A DNA stretch of 64,000 bases from Paguma larvata (GCA_030068075.1 CM057826.1:65755312-65819311); one strand, 5' to 3'. Numbered from the stretch's first letter, positions 1 through 12,724 are shown. Translations and numbers: made by a program. The notes: generated by a model not told the origin, from the letters alone.

Positions 1-245
1 AAAGGATGGAGAACTATTGCATGCTACAACAGGAATAAACCTTGAAAATATACAACATGAAAGAAGCCAGACACAAAAGGCCCATCCACGTTCTATGAGT
101 CCATTTATATTAAATATCCAAAATTGAGTCAGAAAGTAGATTAGTGTTTTCCAGGGACTGGGGTTAGGGAGGGGCAAATGCTGAGAGACTGCTAATGGGG
201 ACAGGATTTCTTTTTGGAGTAATGAAAATGGCAAGCAGTCATAGG
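1..245 (+). mobile_element. Old L1M-type LINE 3' fragment
   Basis: Contains landmarks of the 3' end of an ancient L1: the GAAAGAAGCCAGACACAAAAG block near 60-80 and a CAGGGACTGGGG block near 153, followed by TTTCTTTTTGGAGT near 208. It enters from beyond the left edge of the window and fades out near 245. It is too diverged to carry any reading frame. Confidence 0.7.
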
Positions 246-439
246 AGGAAAAAAAAAACGTTTAGAAAGAGCTCTGAGAAATCAGAATCAAATTATCTAG
301 ATAAATGATTAGTTGTGGATCAGACTTTTGGGCAGAGACTCTACATGAATGAATTAAATTTCCAGGGAAATTGCAAGGTAACTCTGAGGGAAAAGATGTT
401 TGCAGCTCTGCAGTCAACCTGTACAACTAGAACTAATGT

Positions 440-550
440 AAACAAACCTAGGTTCAAATCCTATACTGACATTGAGGAGCTATAGGTAATTGAGTTGGTT
501 TCTCTAAAATTCAATGCATTAATTTATTCTGTGATAATAATATTCCAGAC
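440..550 (+). mobile_element. Degraded MIR SINE
   Basis: Shows the order typical of MIR: a GGTTCAAATCC box (about 452-462), then a weak core, then a run resembling the CTCTAAAAT..GATAATAATA section. Heavily mutated, so the call rests on the order of weak matches. Confidence 0.4.
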
Positions 551-559
551 TTATAGATG

Positions 560-920
560 TGTTTTGCCACGAATGCTGGATGAGCAGATACTAGGTTTAG
601 TCATGTTTGTGGTAATTGTGCCACAGTGATGTAGAAGACAAGATAAACTCTCTCTCCTTCTAGAGCTTCCATCCTGGGGAAGAAGATGGTCAAGTAAGGA
701 AAGAAACCAGACAATTTTACACTGTGTCAAGTGCCCTAAGGGAAAGTAACAGGATATGTAGTAATGAGTGATGATGAGGTGAGGAATTGATTTTAGACCA
801 GGTGGTCCAGAAAGACTTCTCTGAAAATGCAACATTTGAGAAACGAACAGAAACATAAGGATCCAGCTATGCAAAGATGTCCAGAAAACTTTCGAGGCAA
901 AGAGGACTTTGAATATCAAG
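560..920 (-). mobile_element. L2-like ancient LINE, reverse orientation
   Basis: Contains AGCTTCCATCCTGGGGAA (about 664) and a segment resembling GGTGGTCCAGAAAGACTTCTCTG (about 801-823) followed by AACATTTGAGAAACGAACAG. This order is familiar from L2 3' regions read in reverse complement. Family assignment is from memory. Confidence 0.5.
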
Positions 921-2380
921 ACTAAGAGAGAAAAGAGGGAAAGTCATGGAAAAAGTGGGAAAGGAACATATTTAAGAAATATCTACCTGGCCAGAGTACA
1001 TTGTGTGGGAAAGTCATCAGGTAGGCCTAGACTATGTAAGTTCAGGCCCCAGATTCACTGTAAGGAGCTAATGGGATCATATACAGAAAGTGCTTAGCCT
1101 CTATCCTTTAGCAAACGGTACTCATTATTAATAGGGCACAATAAAGCCACCGTCCACGAACTTGATTTCTCTTAAGGGACGCAACAGAGAGTGTGATATG
1201 GCTGTGACGTTCTTCTTCATGAAGACAATTGGGGAGATGACTTGATTGCTCTGACCAGTAGGCCAATGACCCCTTTCCTCCTTCTGTACTGTCTGTGTAT
1301 TCCTCCCAGAATACAGACTCCATCAAAAAGGGGACAGGATTCTTAGGAGAGGAGCATGAAGGAAATGCTCTGGCCTCCCTCCTAGCAACACCATTAGTGG
1401 ATGTACCTTGTGCCATACTGTGCAAAATGTGTGCTTTCCCTTTTCCAATTAAAATTGATCAGCATGACTAATACTAAGGACCTGGTGCTTTAAATCCACT
1501 AAGGATTAGCATGTGGGTTGTGTGGGAGGCTGAAGCACAGCCATAGAAGCTCTCACACAGAAGTGCCCTAGTTACTACAGAAAAAGCCCTAGGAAAGTAG
1601 GATGCAGGGAACGCAGATAGGAAGCCAATCCACTCCTGTATCGTTGCACGTTTCTTACTTGTAATTATGGGCTTCTCTCACCTGGAGGACCAATTTTTCT
1701 CTATGAATCTTAGGTTGACATGTTAGAAATCCAAAAAGAAAGTACAATCTATTACATAATATAATGGCTCAAACATCAGGGGAGGGCCAGTGACACGTAT
1801 TCATAAATATAAAATGAAAATCTCCCTTTTATTTTCTTACATCTAACATATTGGAAGAAGCTTTGAGGGCCCACTAGGCCCCAAATTCTTTCCAGCTTCC
1901 AGCCAAACCTCTCCAAGGGAAGGTTAGTTCATTCATTTCTTGTTTTTGCTGAGCATGTGAGTCAGGATCGAGAGCTACGAGGCTGGCTTTGTCCTCTTTT
2001 TTCATTTAACTTTCCATGAACTGCAGGACGACAGAAACAAACCTACATATTGTGGTGTGTCTGGAGAAACTGGGGATTAAGAAAAGGGAAAAAGGCAATG
2101 AGGAAGAAGATATACTAGTTTAATCCATACCTACACAAGTAAATATATGGTACCAAGCTTGGAAAATCCTTATTGAAAAAAAAAAAAAAAAAAGAAGCTG
2201 GCTGTATACTGAATCTAGAACTGAGTAGCCAACTATGGATACTTTATGTGATTGTAAGTGAATCACATTAACGAACACCCAAATATGTATACATGGCCAT
2301 AGTTTGAGAAATACACACTTCTTACAGACTTTGGTTTTGTGTAGTAACTATGTTCCATCACAGCATATCAGAGTTAATTT
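921..2380. other. Unique sequence, no recognised element
   Basis: I see no gene, RNA or clear repeat here apart from an adenine run of about 18 bases at 2176-2193. The small open frames present have no recognisable domain and are of a length expected by chance. Confidence 0.5.
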
Positions 2381-2396
2381 TACAGACTGAATTTCT

Positions 2397-2618
2397 TTTT
2401 TTTTTTTTTTTTAGTAAACATTTTTTTAACGTTTATTTATTTTTGAGAGAGCGTGAGCAGGGGAAGGGCAGAGAGAGAGGCAGACACAGAATCTGAAGCA
2501 GGTTCCAGGCTCTGAGCCGTCAGCACAGAGCCCGACGTGGGGCTCAAACTCACAGACCGTGAGATCATGACCTGAGCTGAAGTCGGCCACTTAACCGACT
2601 GAACCACTTAGGCGCTCC
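2397..2618 (-). mobile_element. Feliform CAN SINE with 16-bp TSD
   Basis: A complete reverse-orientation tRNA-Lys SINE: T-rich tail, TTTATTTATTTTTGAGAG, GA-rich block, GTCAGCACAGAGCCCGA, then the reversed tRNA-like head ending near GGCGCTCC. The flanks TACAGACTGAATTTCT at 2381-2396 and 2619-2634 are identical, so both ends are well fixed. Confidence 0.95.
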
Positions 2619-2634
2619 TACAGACTGAATTTCT

Positions 2635-4059
2635 AATATGACTTCAAGATGTAATTGTGGTAGTCATATTTCATTATGTTATTAGCTGTATACATGATGT
2701 AAAAGAATTTTCAAAAATATGTGCATAGATGGAAGTATTTTAAAAAAGGGCTATTTTCAAGCAATGGTTTAGGTAGGTACGTTAAAGTCGAGACAGTCTT
2801 TTGAAGTGTTTCTCCAAACTGGTTTCAGCCTCTCTTTCTGAAGAAGCAACCATACAACAAAAATACAAATTCCGCAAATGAAGCAACCATAAGACACAAA
2901 TACAAATCATAAATGATGAACAGGTCCAGTTTTTCCTTAACCAAATGTGGGCCATGGCATGGCCCATGAGCACACAAAGGTAAGTCAGCTCTGGGCTCTA
3001 TTCGAATTATTAGAAGTATCTTAGCTAATCTTATGCCATATCCTCCAAGTGACATTTCTTGTGACTCACATTTGAAACAACTTACGAAAACCGTTCCATA
3101 TGTCAAACTTCATTTCATTCAATTTTCTTCTGGTTGAAAATTGACACTAAAGATGTTTTGTCTTTCAGAGCATTTTCCTTTGGGAGCCAAAGGCCTGATG
3201 ATGTATAATCCTTCCTGAAGGCTTTATGGCAGGGCTTCACAAAGCAAACATTTTTTCCCCTTATTTTATATCACCCTGACAAACAGAAATGCTGAGCCAT
3301 TTAATTACAGAGCCTGCCTGACACATCCAGAGAGTCAAATATTCTGGCGGTGTCTAGCTGAAGGGGAAAAATGCACTGAATTCCCAGAGTTACTTGTCAA
3401 GACAATGACACCAAGGAAACTAGCAAATAAGCTGGCAGGCCCAACAGTGGATGCTATGGTGTGCCTGAGTGGTCCCTGTGGCCCTGATTCAGCTCCATAG
3501 CCCTGCAGCATTGTATCCTGTGATGCTGATCCTTTGTTTTAGCTTCGGGCTGAGTAGCCAGGAGATGATGGGCATAGGTCAGAAGAACACAGGTCAAGCC
3601 ACAGGCCCATATGTCATGCGCTGGTCTGTGCTTTACAGAAACTTCCAGATCTAGAGTCTGCACTTCTGATTCCCAAGCTAACTCAGAGAGAGATCTGCAC
3701 AGATGCAACTGAATATTTCTTCCTCAGACTCCAAAATATGACAGACAATCCCCTTGACCATGCATGAGTGCACCAAGATATTATATCCTGTAATGTTTCA
3801 AAGCTCTAACACATAATCAAAATGCATCAGGTTACTTTTATTTAATGCCTTTTCCTCCCTTTAGAACAGTTAATCCCTGTGATAATTTCCAGTCCACTTT
3901 AGAGTAATAACTAAAGTATGAAAGTTACTCTCATGAATACTTTTTGTTTGCATGCTTTAAAGTTTTCTCTCTTTTTCTTTATCCCATCAATCACAGAACA
4001 AAAAGAAAAAGAAAAAAGTATGCTTCCTATGAGACAAACAGTATTCTTGGAGTCAATCA
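2635..4059. other. Unique sequence with one small tandem duplication
   Basis: No gene or transposon recognised. At 2843-2916 a segment beginning GAAGCAACCATA is repeated imperfectly with a period of about 37 bases. Overlapping open frames on the minus strand here (60-93 codons) show no domain. Confidence 0.5.
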
Positions 4060-4500
4060 ATTGGAAATTATAGACAAGGTCACTGTCTTTCAGGAAAATA
4101 CGTTCAAGTTGAGGATTTGGGGGACAGAAAACAAATGTGTAAAAAAGTAAATAAGATTTTGGAGGAATAGTAAGTGCTCTCAATCATTACAGAATGATAC
4201 AGAATAGTTGTAGTGTTGGAGACTTTTGTAGCGTGGCCAGGAAAGTTCTTTGATGTGATGATGTTTGATTTGAAACATGAATGATAGAAATAATGAAAGG
4301 AGGCAGCCTGAACTATTTGGGTGAAGAGTGTTTCAGGAAAAGGAGTAACTTGTGCAAATGCCCTAAGACAGATACGATAACAGATGAGCTTCAGGACAGA
4401 AAGGTCAGTGTAGCTGGAGAGTGATGATTAAGAATGGAGTGAACAGAGATGATGCTAGGGGGTTTTCAAAGGGCAGATCATGAAAGGAGTTCTAGGCATA
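4060..4500 (-). mobile_element. L2-like ancient LINE, reverse orientation
   Basis: A series of landmarks in L2 order: GTGGCCAGGAAAGTTCTTTG (about 4234), CTTGTGCAAATGCCCTAAG (about 4348), GGTCAGTGTAGCTGGAG (about 4402) and GGGCAGATCATGAAAGGAG (about 4472). The same family appears at 42600-42990. Family name is from memory; the relationship between the copies is visible in the sequence. Confidence 0.5.
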
Positions 4501-4509
4501 CATTTTGAA

Positions 4510-6372
4510 AAGGAAGATGTAAAACCGTTGTTATTCATAAATGATGTGATCTTGTATATAGAATATCCAATATAAATTCACACAGAACCTGCTAGAGTCC
4601 ATAATCAAATTTAAGAAAATATCAAGATACAGAGATCAATGCATATTAAATTTCTGTTTATTACAAAAGAAATATCCAAAAGTGCAATCAAGAAGATTGT
4701 ATTTAAAATAACACCAAAAGGATTAAAATGCTTAGGAAAAAAAATTCAATAAAAAGGTAGAAAACCTGCACATTGAAAACTATAAAACATTGCTGAGAGA
4801 AATTTTTAAAGATTTATATCAATTGAGAAATATATCCTATTTGAGAAGAGGAAGACCAAATGTTTTTAAGATTACAGTTCTCCCCAAATAAATCTCTATC
4901 ATTGAATTCATTCCTTGTCAAAACTCCATCATGCTTTCTTGAAGAAATTGACAAGCTATTTCTAAAATTTATATGGAAATGCCAAAGACCTAGACTAGCC
5001 AAAATAATTTTGAAAAATGACAAAATTGGAGGACAAGCTACCTAATATCAGGTAATTGTAGAATCAGATCAGAAATTTCCATCAATGAAACAGAATCAAG
5101 TGTCCTTATATTTACGAATGACTTATTTTTGCAAAGGTGGTGAAGAAATTCAAGGGGGAAAAGTCTTTTCAAAAAACTGCTGGAGCAACAGGACAGCCAT
5201 ATTTTTAAACAAAAAACTTAAGTCCTTGCCTCATATAACACACAAAAGTAAGCTCAAAATGAATCTTAGACTTAAGTGAAAAACTAACACTATGTATATT
5301 TTAGAATAAACTATTGGAGAAAATCCTTGTGAATTTAGGCTAGACGAATATTTCTAATTATAACACTAAAAGTTCAATCATAAAATACTATTGATACGTT
5401 TGACAGTATTTTAAAAATAGGCTCTGCAAAAGACACCATTAATGAAATGAAAAGACAAGTCACAAAATGAGAGAAAAATATTTTAAAGTCATATGTCTAA
5501 AAAAATGCTGTGTATTTTGTATGGAATGTATAAATAAATCTTATAACACAATAATATAGAAAAAAATCAATTTTAAAGTGGGGAAAAATTTACATACAAA
5601 TGGACAATAATTACATGAAAAGCTTTTCGACTTTTCAGACATTAGGAAAATGAAAATTAAGACCACAGTAAGACAACATTTTACTCTCTCTAGAATGGCC
5701 ATAAACAAAAAGACAATCACAAGCGCTGGGCAATGTGGAGAAGCTGGAACATTCATCCATTGCTGGTGGAAATGCAAACTGGTAGGGTCACTTTGGAAAA
5801 CAGGCAGTTTTTTAAATTGTTGAGCATATACTTACCATGTGATTCAATGATTTCACTTCTCAGTATTACCCAAGAAAAATTAAAATTTGTCTACCCAAAG
5901 ATTTTTTCACCAATGTTTATAGCAGCATTTTTCATCATAACTCAAAAAAGGAAACAATTCAAATATCTATGAATTGATAGATATTGGTGAATGGATAAAC
6001 AAAATGTAGTTTTTTCAAACAATAGATTACTATTCAGCAAAATATCAAGCTACTTATTCATGCAACAACATGAATATATGTCAAAACACTATGCTAAATG
6101 GAAGAAGCCATCCACACAAGACTGTATGTGATCCAATCATTCACACATGATTAAATATGACGTACATTCTATAAAGATAGAAACCTAATTAATGATTGTA
6201 GTTGGAGGCAAGAGTGGAGACTGACTAAAAACATGCATGCAGGAAACATTTAGGGTGATAGAAATGTTCTAAAATAGAAATATGGTTATAATTGTATAAC
6301 TGTACAAATTTACCCATAGGTAAATTTTGTGACATCAGTTATACCTCAGTAAAACTGTTTAAAAAAATCACA
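4510..6372 (+). mobile_element. Ancient L1M LINE, ORF2 3' half plus 3' UTR
   Basis: The sequence translates in broken frames to the L1 reverse transcriptase region and its C-terminal part. The RT active-site box is degraded to Phe-Ile-Asn-Asp at 4534-4545, so the first catalytic Asp is lost. The later region includes GGAACATTCATCCATTGCTGG (from about 5746). The 3' end has the TTATACCTCAGTAAAACTGT signature (about 6339) followed by an A run. Many stops and indels; no coding potential. The 5' end is truncated near 4510. Confidence 0.8.
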
Positions 6373-6582
6373 ATGGTATCACTGCCTGTAGTTATAATTA
6401 TAACTTAAATGTTAGGTATTCATTAAATCATTTTCACCCATTTTAATTTCATTTTCTAAGATAAAATTCCAATTAAATACACTATCTCTATTCACTATGA
6501 TGTTGATGGTCCTGCTTTATATGGTTTCACCTAAAGTGGTCTTTTCAGCACCAATTATCCTTAGATAATGATGAAGTTTTAA

Positions 6583-6806
6583 TTTTTTTAATGTTTATTT
6601 ATTTTTGAGAGAGCAAGAGAGAGCAAGACAGAACACGAGCCGGGGAGCAGGCAGAGAGAGAGAGAGAGGGAGACGCAGAATCCAAAGCAGCTCCAGGCTC
6701 TGAGCTGTCAGCACAGAGCCTGATGCGGGGCTCGAACCCACAGACGGTGAGATCATGACCTGAGCTGGAGTTGGGTGCTCAATCGACTGAGTCACCCTGG
6801 CATCCC
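6583..6806 (-). mobile_element. Feliform CAN SINE with 16-bp TSD
   Basis: Complete reverse-orientation SINE. Identical flanks AATGATGAAGTTTTAA at 6567-6582 and 6807-6822 define the insertion. A small open frame within it is simply translated SINE. Confidence 0.95.
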
Positions 6807-6822
6807 AATGATGAAGTTTTAA

Positions 6823-8435
6823 ATGTATATTATTTCACAGTGCACTGTTATCAATTAGGATTACATTAAAATACAAGTAACATAAAATCTTATTTACAGC
6901 AGTATAAAATCAGGTGAGGTTACTTGTCTATTTTATACAACTGGAAGTCTGGAAGTAGGTGGTATTTGGTAGTTCAGTGGCTCAACATTAAACAAGATAG
7001 TCTCCTCAGCAAACAGATGGAATCATCATATGGAATATTCGAAACAGCAATAAGAGGGGAGAAGAAAATACAAGCAGAAAGAGAAACTTCCCCAGGTAAC
7101 TTTTGGTTACATTTCATTATTCAGAACTGAAAAACATGACTACCTCTGTGGAGGAAGCTGAGGAAGAAAATGCAGTTTCCTAGACTATCATGAAGATGAA
7201 AATGGAGAATCTACAAAATATGTCCACCTATCCAACAAACAGTGACTGTCACTTGTATCTGTAATGTCATTTGGGGAACATCAGAATAGGAGCTAATTGG
7301 ATGACGATACCTCCTATGATATAGAAAGTTACTGGTAATTCATATATGAAATGGAATGGGAACTAAAATGTAAAAGAACCTCACTTTGTATCATCTCTGC
7401 CTTCAGAAATATGATTACATGAAAAAATTAACCCCATAATGTTGGTTGAACACTGTAATTTTATATGTGAGGAATGTCCAGAAAGATTACCTGACTTGCC
7501 TAAATCCGCTCCACAAAAAAAAATAGCAGAGCATGAAAGCCCATCCAAATGTCATGAATCACAGTTTGGTTCTTTTATTGTCAACTTCAGTAACTCTGTT
7601 TTCTGTTTATCTATTGATGGTTTTTATCTTGTCTTCACTTCACTTGTAAGGGAATGACATTCTTCTAACCTTTTTTTCTACTCCCCTAGTTGTAACCATA
7701 GTTTTGAGTATATATATCCTTAGCAAATATTTAGTTGTGTCACTACATCATAAAGAAAACAAGAATCCCCAATTATTCAATGAAATGAGTGAAACAAATC
7801 TACCACTCCAATGTTGAACTTTTATATGGAAATTTTCTATGATCTACTAATGGTGCTCACTGAGAAAATTCACGCCTGAGGCATCTACTTTAAAGACCTT
7901 GCTTACCAATGTTCTTGGGAAGGATATATTTAGAAGTACCACTTTTCCCATGAGTTTTCAAAGGGACTGTTGAGATTCCTAGAAACTTCTTGATAATTGC
8001 AGTTATACAATTTTCCTTTAGGAAACCCTTTTACAGAATATTTTGTTTCTGACTTAACTTTCTTTTCTGGTTCAGTATAACCTAAAATTTAGAGCAAAGA
8101 AGCCATTCTGATTTTATGCAATGAATATAAGAGAATCAATCAGGCAAGTTTAGAGTACATAAAATAAAATGGTTTCATTTTATTAAGGATCATTTCATTA
8201 AGGACCTGTGGTCCTTGTAGAACTATGCTATTTGACACTTGGAATTGAAGACTATTTCAGTCACGTGATGGAACACTGGCCTTGGGGTTTTGGAATGAAA
8301 AGATAGGCAATGAAAACCAAGGACCACATGCCTGGTTTTAAGGAGAGTTTACACCTAAGAGAATGTGGTAGCAATGCTTACATTTGCAGGTAAGACTTCT
8401 TACCAGCAAGGGAGTCTATCACAGCAATATAATGA
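6823..8435. other. Unique AT-rich sequence
   Basis: No convincing gene, RNA or repeat. Short open frames at 6924-7130 and 7439-7657 have no domain and no splice context I can defend. Confidence 0.5.
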
Positions 8436-8446
8436 GATAGAGAGAT

Positions 8447-8668
8447 GGGGCCCCTGGGTGGCTCAGTTGGTTAAGCACTCAGTTTCAGCTTGGGTCATGA
8501 TCTCATGGTCAGTGTGTTCAAGCCCCGTGTCAAACTCTGTGTTGACAGCTTGGAGCCTGGAGCCTGTTAAGGATTCTGTATCTCCTTCTCTCTCTGTCCT
8601 TCCCCAGCTTGTGCTCTCTCTCTGGCTCTCAAAAGTAAATAAATAAACATTAAAAATTTTTTTAATTG
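8447..8668 (+). mobile_element. Feliform CAN SINE
   Basis: Forward SINE with head GGGGCCCCTGGGTGGCTCAG, GTCATGATCTCA block, CT-rich stretch and AAATAAACATTAAAA tail. A 10-bp duplication GATAGAGAGA lies at 8436-8445 and 8669-8678. The open frame across it is translated SINE. Confidence 0.93.
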
Positions 8669-8678
8669 GATAGAGAGA

Positions 8679-9825
8679 AACCAGGTAGGAAGGCAGAGGT
8701 GATGAGTAAACATTTCAACGTCAAGCCAGACATTTGAAATGTTGCCAAATGATGTTCCTCACCTTTGTTTCAGAACTCAAACATCCACTTTGCCTCTAAA
8801 TCGAGTACTTATTTAAAATAGCCATAATTTCATAAAAGTTTCATGAGATAATTACTCAAGCCGTATAAGAGATGAAAACAATTTAACAGGTCTAAGTTCT
8901 GAAACACTGGAGAGGCATCAGTATCCCATACCAATCTATAGTCCATCAGGCAATGGACTTTATTTCTGTAAGGCATCAGCAAGCTCTAATTATACCATAT
9001 CATTCATATCACTGTTAAAATGTCATGTCCACACTAAAGGTAAAAATACAAAGAAAGATTAGGCTCTAAAGAAATAGAAGACAAATTGGTACCTCAAAAT
9101 AACAATCTGCATTTCTATTTGAATATTAACCAAATGACTACAGTCTCTGATTGTACTAAGGAAACTATATATCAAGTATGTCTCCACCAGTTCATCAGCT
9201 TCTTGGGGGAGCACCAGGCCTTAACAAAAAGACAGAATATATAGAGATGACACAGAACATTTATGAAGTCTTAGACGAGGGGTGTTTTCATTTGGCAGTA
9301 ATTGAATACCTCTTGAATTTAGTATCTTCCATGTTATATACATGATTCACTAATAGAATCTTTTAATCATAAGTAATAGTTAGCAGTTAAGTGATAAAGT
9401 ATAGCCTTTCCATAGGCATTTTTAAGCTTTAATGGTATACTAAAAAGCCACTGTATTTTTTCCCCCCTTGACTTAGAGAATTATCCTAGTACTCATTTAT
9501 TACCTTCCACTGAGTACTTCTAGGTCAGCACAGAGGTTCCTTAATGGTAGCACTATACACACCAGGTCTTTTATCTTGAACTACTATTCCTCTTTTTGTC
9601 TTGATCCCTTTGGATACAGAAAGCCAGATTTATATTATCTACTTTGTGTATTATTCATAAGATTTATTAGATAATGTTACTAGATTTTCACTCATTTTCT
9701 GTGCTCGTTAAACTCAAGACATCTACTGTTTTCTTTGTTGAACTTCCAATTACAATATCTCTCTTCTCTTGGACAAGAACATCATAAGATAATGCTTGGC
9801 ACAATGATAGAATGATTTCTTAATT
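8679..9825. other. Unique AT-rich sequence
   Basis: Nothing recognised. A cytosine run of 9 at 9831-9839 marks the start of the next element. Confidence 0.5.
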
Positions 9826-10312
9826 CAGTACCCCCCCCCATTCCCATTCCCCACCTTATCTGCAGAAAGAAAAACCATTATTTCACTTTCCATGGCTTGA
9901 GTTACCCACAGTCAACCATGGTCCAGAAGCGAATGATCCTCCTTCGTATCTCCTTCTGTATTGTCAGAAGGTCAAAAGTAGCCTACAGCTATGACACGTT
10001 ATGTCATCACCTCATTTCATTTTATCATCTCACATCATCACAAGAAGAAGAAGGGTGAGTACAGGTCAATATGATATTTTGAAAGGGAAAGACCACATTC
10101 GCCTCACTTTTATTATAGAATGTTATTATAATTGTTCTATTTTCATTGTAAGTTATTTTTGTTAATCTCAGTGGTTATTAACTGAACTTTACCACAGGTA
10201 TGTATGTTTAGGAAAAAGCATAGTATAATAAGGTTCAGTGTACTACCTACAGTTTTAGGTGTCCACTGGAGGTCTTGGAACATATCCTGCACAGATAAGG
10301 GGTGGGCTACTG
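9826..10312. mobile_element. Internally deleted Tigger-type DNA transposon
   Basis: Left end: CAGTACCCCC leading into CTTATCTGCAG, then a segment resembling TTCCATGGCTTGAGTTACCC and CAGTCAACCATGGTC. Right end: GTCCACTGGAGGTCTTGGAA, then CAGATAAGGGGTGGGCTACTG. The two ends are imperfect inverted copies, as in Tigger (pogo-like) elements, with TA next to the right end. At about 490 bp it has no transposase, so it is a non-autonomous relic. Exact subfamily not determined. Confidence 0.7.
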
Positions 10313-10394
10313 TATTTTTCTATGGTATTAGAAAGGAGATGTTCTCTCTTTTGCACTGGATCACGAACTGTCAATATGTGTTTCCAGAGCTGTG

Positions 10395-10692
10395 AGAGAC
10401 TATGTCAATTTTTGACCATATCAAAAGTTGGGGATGATGTGGAGCAACCAGAACTCTTGTGCACTGCTGGTAGTAAAACGATACAAATGCTTTGGAAAAT
10501 ATTTTGCGGTTTCTTAAATGGTTAAACATATACCTAAAATAGGACCCAGACGGTTCATTCCTAGGTATTTTTAAGAGAAATAAAAGTATATGTGCACACA
10601 AAAACTTGTACACAAATATTGGTAGATGTTATTTGTAAAAGCCCAAAGCTAGAAATAACCAAACATCCATAAAATGGTGAGTGGACAAACTG

Positions 10693-10735
<43 letters not shown>

Positions 10736-11055
10736 GAGAGAGACATTGGAATACTACGCAGCAGTAGAAAGAACTGTTGATACACACAACGTGGATGAAC
10801 CTGAAATAATTACATTAAGTGAAAGAAGTCAGATATAAAACAATAACACATACTGTGTAACTACATTTTCACATGATTTTAGAAAGTTCCAATTAACCTC
10901 TAATTGCTTTGGAGGAATCAGGGAAAGGCAGTAGAAGACTTTTGAAAGTGATGAACATATACACCTTCTCGATGATTTCCAAGGTACATATGTATTTCAA
11001 AACAAATTCTATACTTCAAATGCATGCAGTTTATTAGGTCAATTAGACATCAAAC
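10395..11055 (+). mobile_element. L1M LINE 3' end
   Basis: Starts in the L1 ORF2 C-terminal region (CTTGTGCACTGCTGGTAG near 10455), runs through GGAATACTACGCAGCAGTAG near 10749, and ends with a GTATTTCAAAAC..ATGCAGTTTATT signature. Frame is broken throughout. A CA repeat has expanded inside it. Confidence 0.75.
10694..10733. repeat. (CA)n microsatellite
   Basis: About 20 uninterrupted CA units inside the L1M fragment. Pure dinucleotide runs of this length are usually length-polymorphic. Confidence 0.95.
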
Positions 11056-11919
11056 TCTCAGAAAAAGCGAGAAATATAGACACTTAAGTTTGTCGTACAC
11101 TATAAACAAATGACTCCCAACAGACTTTCACCAAAGGAACCTCTAAGCTACATATTTACAGCCCAGAATCAAAGACTAAAATGTAGAGTGCTGCCTCTGA
11201 CCAGAGAAGCTCAAAGTCCAAGTTTAACTCTCCCGACACCTGCCAGCTGAGCACATCGCCCAATCGCTTCCAATGGGCCACTGCTTCACAGGACTTTGAA
11301 TCTGGAGGCAGTGACACAAAGGACTAAGAATGGTCCAGAACTCAATCTGGTTGTGGCAGAGGCAGCAAGAGAGAGAAGCACTGGCATCTGGAAAACAGGG
11401 GCAGTTCTGCCTGTGGAAGCACAGGCCTCGGCAGGATCACCCGGCGTCTAGGAGTGCTGAAGCAGCGAGGCGGGCGGTGGCGTCCGACACCAGGTCCAGC
11501 CAACAGGACCAGGGCAGGCAGCTCTTGTGCGCTATGATCTCTGCGGTAGGTCTCACCCCCATGTCATCTCAGATACGCTCGTTTTCTAAATTTCTCAGTC
11601 CTTCCTTGTATTCTAAAAGCTACCTATTTTCCTCCCAAGAGATGTCCTTTCTGCTTACGACAGAGAAGAAAGGTTAAGAATTTTAAAAACAAATGTAAAG
11701 ATCCCAAGTGATAATCAGTCAATTGTATTTTATATTCCATACAGCCAAATTTTACCCACAGTGAAAGTCAAACTCTGCTGGAAAACATGTCTACACATAA
11801 ATGTGAAAGTGACCAGATAAGAAAGGTCAATAAAAACAGACTGGCAGCACTCATTTGAATAGGAAGCAAAGGGACTTGATGAGCTCCCAGTCTGTCCTCT
11901 GGGATGGGAGGAATCTCAG
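11056..11919. other. Unique sequence with a small CpG-rich patch
   Basis: About 11220-11590 is visibly richer in GC and CpG than anything else nearby (for example GCGAGGCGGGCGGTGGCG near 11465). It carries a 115-codon open frame (11330-11677, plus strand) without a recognisable domain. CTGCGGTAGGT near 11541 resembles a splice donor. It could be an exon, a promoter-like patch or an unrecognised GC-rich repeat; I cannot choose between these. Confidence 0.35.
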
Positions 11920-11924
11920 ATAAT

Positions 11925-12012
11925 CTATCTTGATAGCAATGTACACCTAAAACTACTATAACACTGTATGTTAACTATACTGGAATTAAAATTAAAAATT
12001 TAATAAACAAAA
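11925..12012 (+). mobile_element. L1 3' terminal fragment
   Basis: Contains CAATGTACACCTAAAACTAC and TGTATGTTAACTATACTGG followed by AT-rich tail, typical of the last bases of L1 3' UTRs. Only the extreme 3' end is present. Confidence 0.6.
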
Positions 12013-12287
12013 AGAAATGTAGTAAGAACAAAGGCATAGCAATGGAGACACTTCTCTGTGGGAGAAGTTAGTCATTGCCAATTGACTAGTTCAATCTCCA
12101 GTGTTCCAAAGGAACACAGGAAGCAAGGAAGCCCCACACACGCAGCCAGCCAAACAGGGGCAACGCTGCATGATTTAAGATTTCTTTGGTTTAAGAATTC
12201 AGGTTCGTTCATATTCCCTGACAAGTGAGGGCTTAATGGGCATTTAATCACTTGCTGTGAACTTCTAGTAATTGATTTCATGTAAAA

Positions 12288-12322
<35 letters not shown>

Positions 12323-12719
12323 ATGTATGTCATGGAGACATCTCCAAGAGACTGAGCCATGACATTTATTTTGACAGGGCCTATTGATTCAGTTTGTGAG
12401 AGTGTGTGTTGTATGGGAGCAACATTTTTTTTTCTCAAGATAAACACTCAGGAAAGTGGCCTAAATGCATTCAGGCTTTGAGAACACCCAGCAGAATACT
12501 TACAGACTAATGAAGATATGTTATCTAAGGACATGGTGGGCATGCAGACTTTTATAAAGTTTTCAGATATGAGAAAAATGTCACATAAGATATTAAACAC
12601 CTTTGGAAGCAAATCTTTCGGCCTCCACCTCTCTGAAACATATCCCAAATCTGTCTATTCTCTTCACCTTTCAAGCCCTTTCTGCTTTTACCTGGATTAG
12701 TAGCAACTGGTTAACCTGA
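12013..12719. other. Unique sequence around a tetranucleotide repeat
   Basis: No gene recognised on either side of the AAAT repeat. The open frame reading through the repeat on the minus strand is an artefact of it. Confidence 0.5.
12284..12324. repeat. (AAAT)n microsatellite
   Basis: About ten AAAT units, essentially uninterrupted. It is probably a remnant tail or a slippage product; no SINE body is attached. Confidence 0.95.
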
Positions 12720-12724
12720 TTTCA

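Noticed and set aside
8447..8668. SINE heads as functional tRNA genes
   Set aside because: The heads keep A- and B-box-like sequence but lack a proper cloverleaf and continue into SINE bodies with tails. None of the copies is a plausible tRNA gene.
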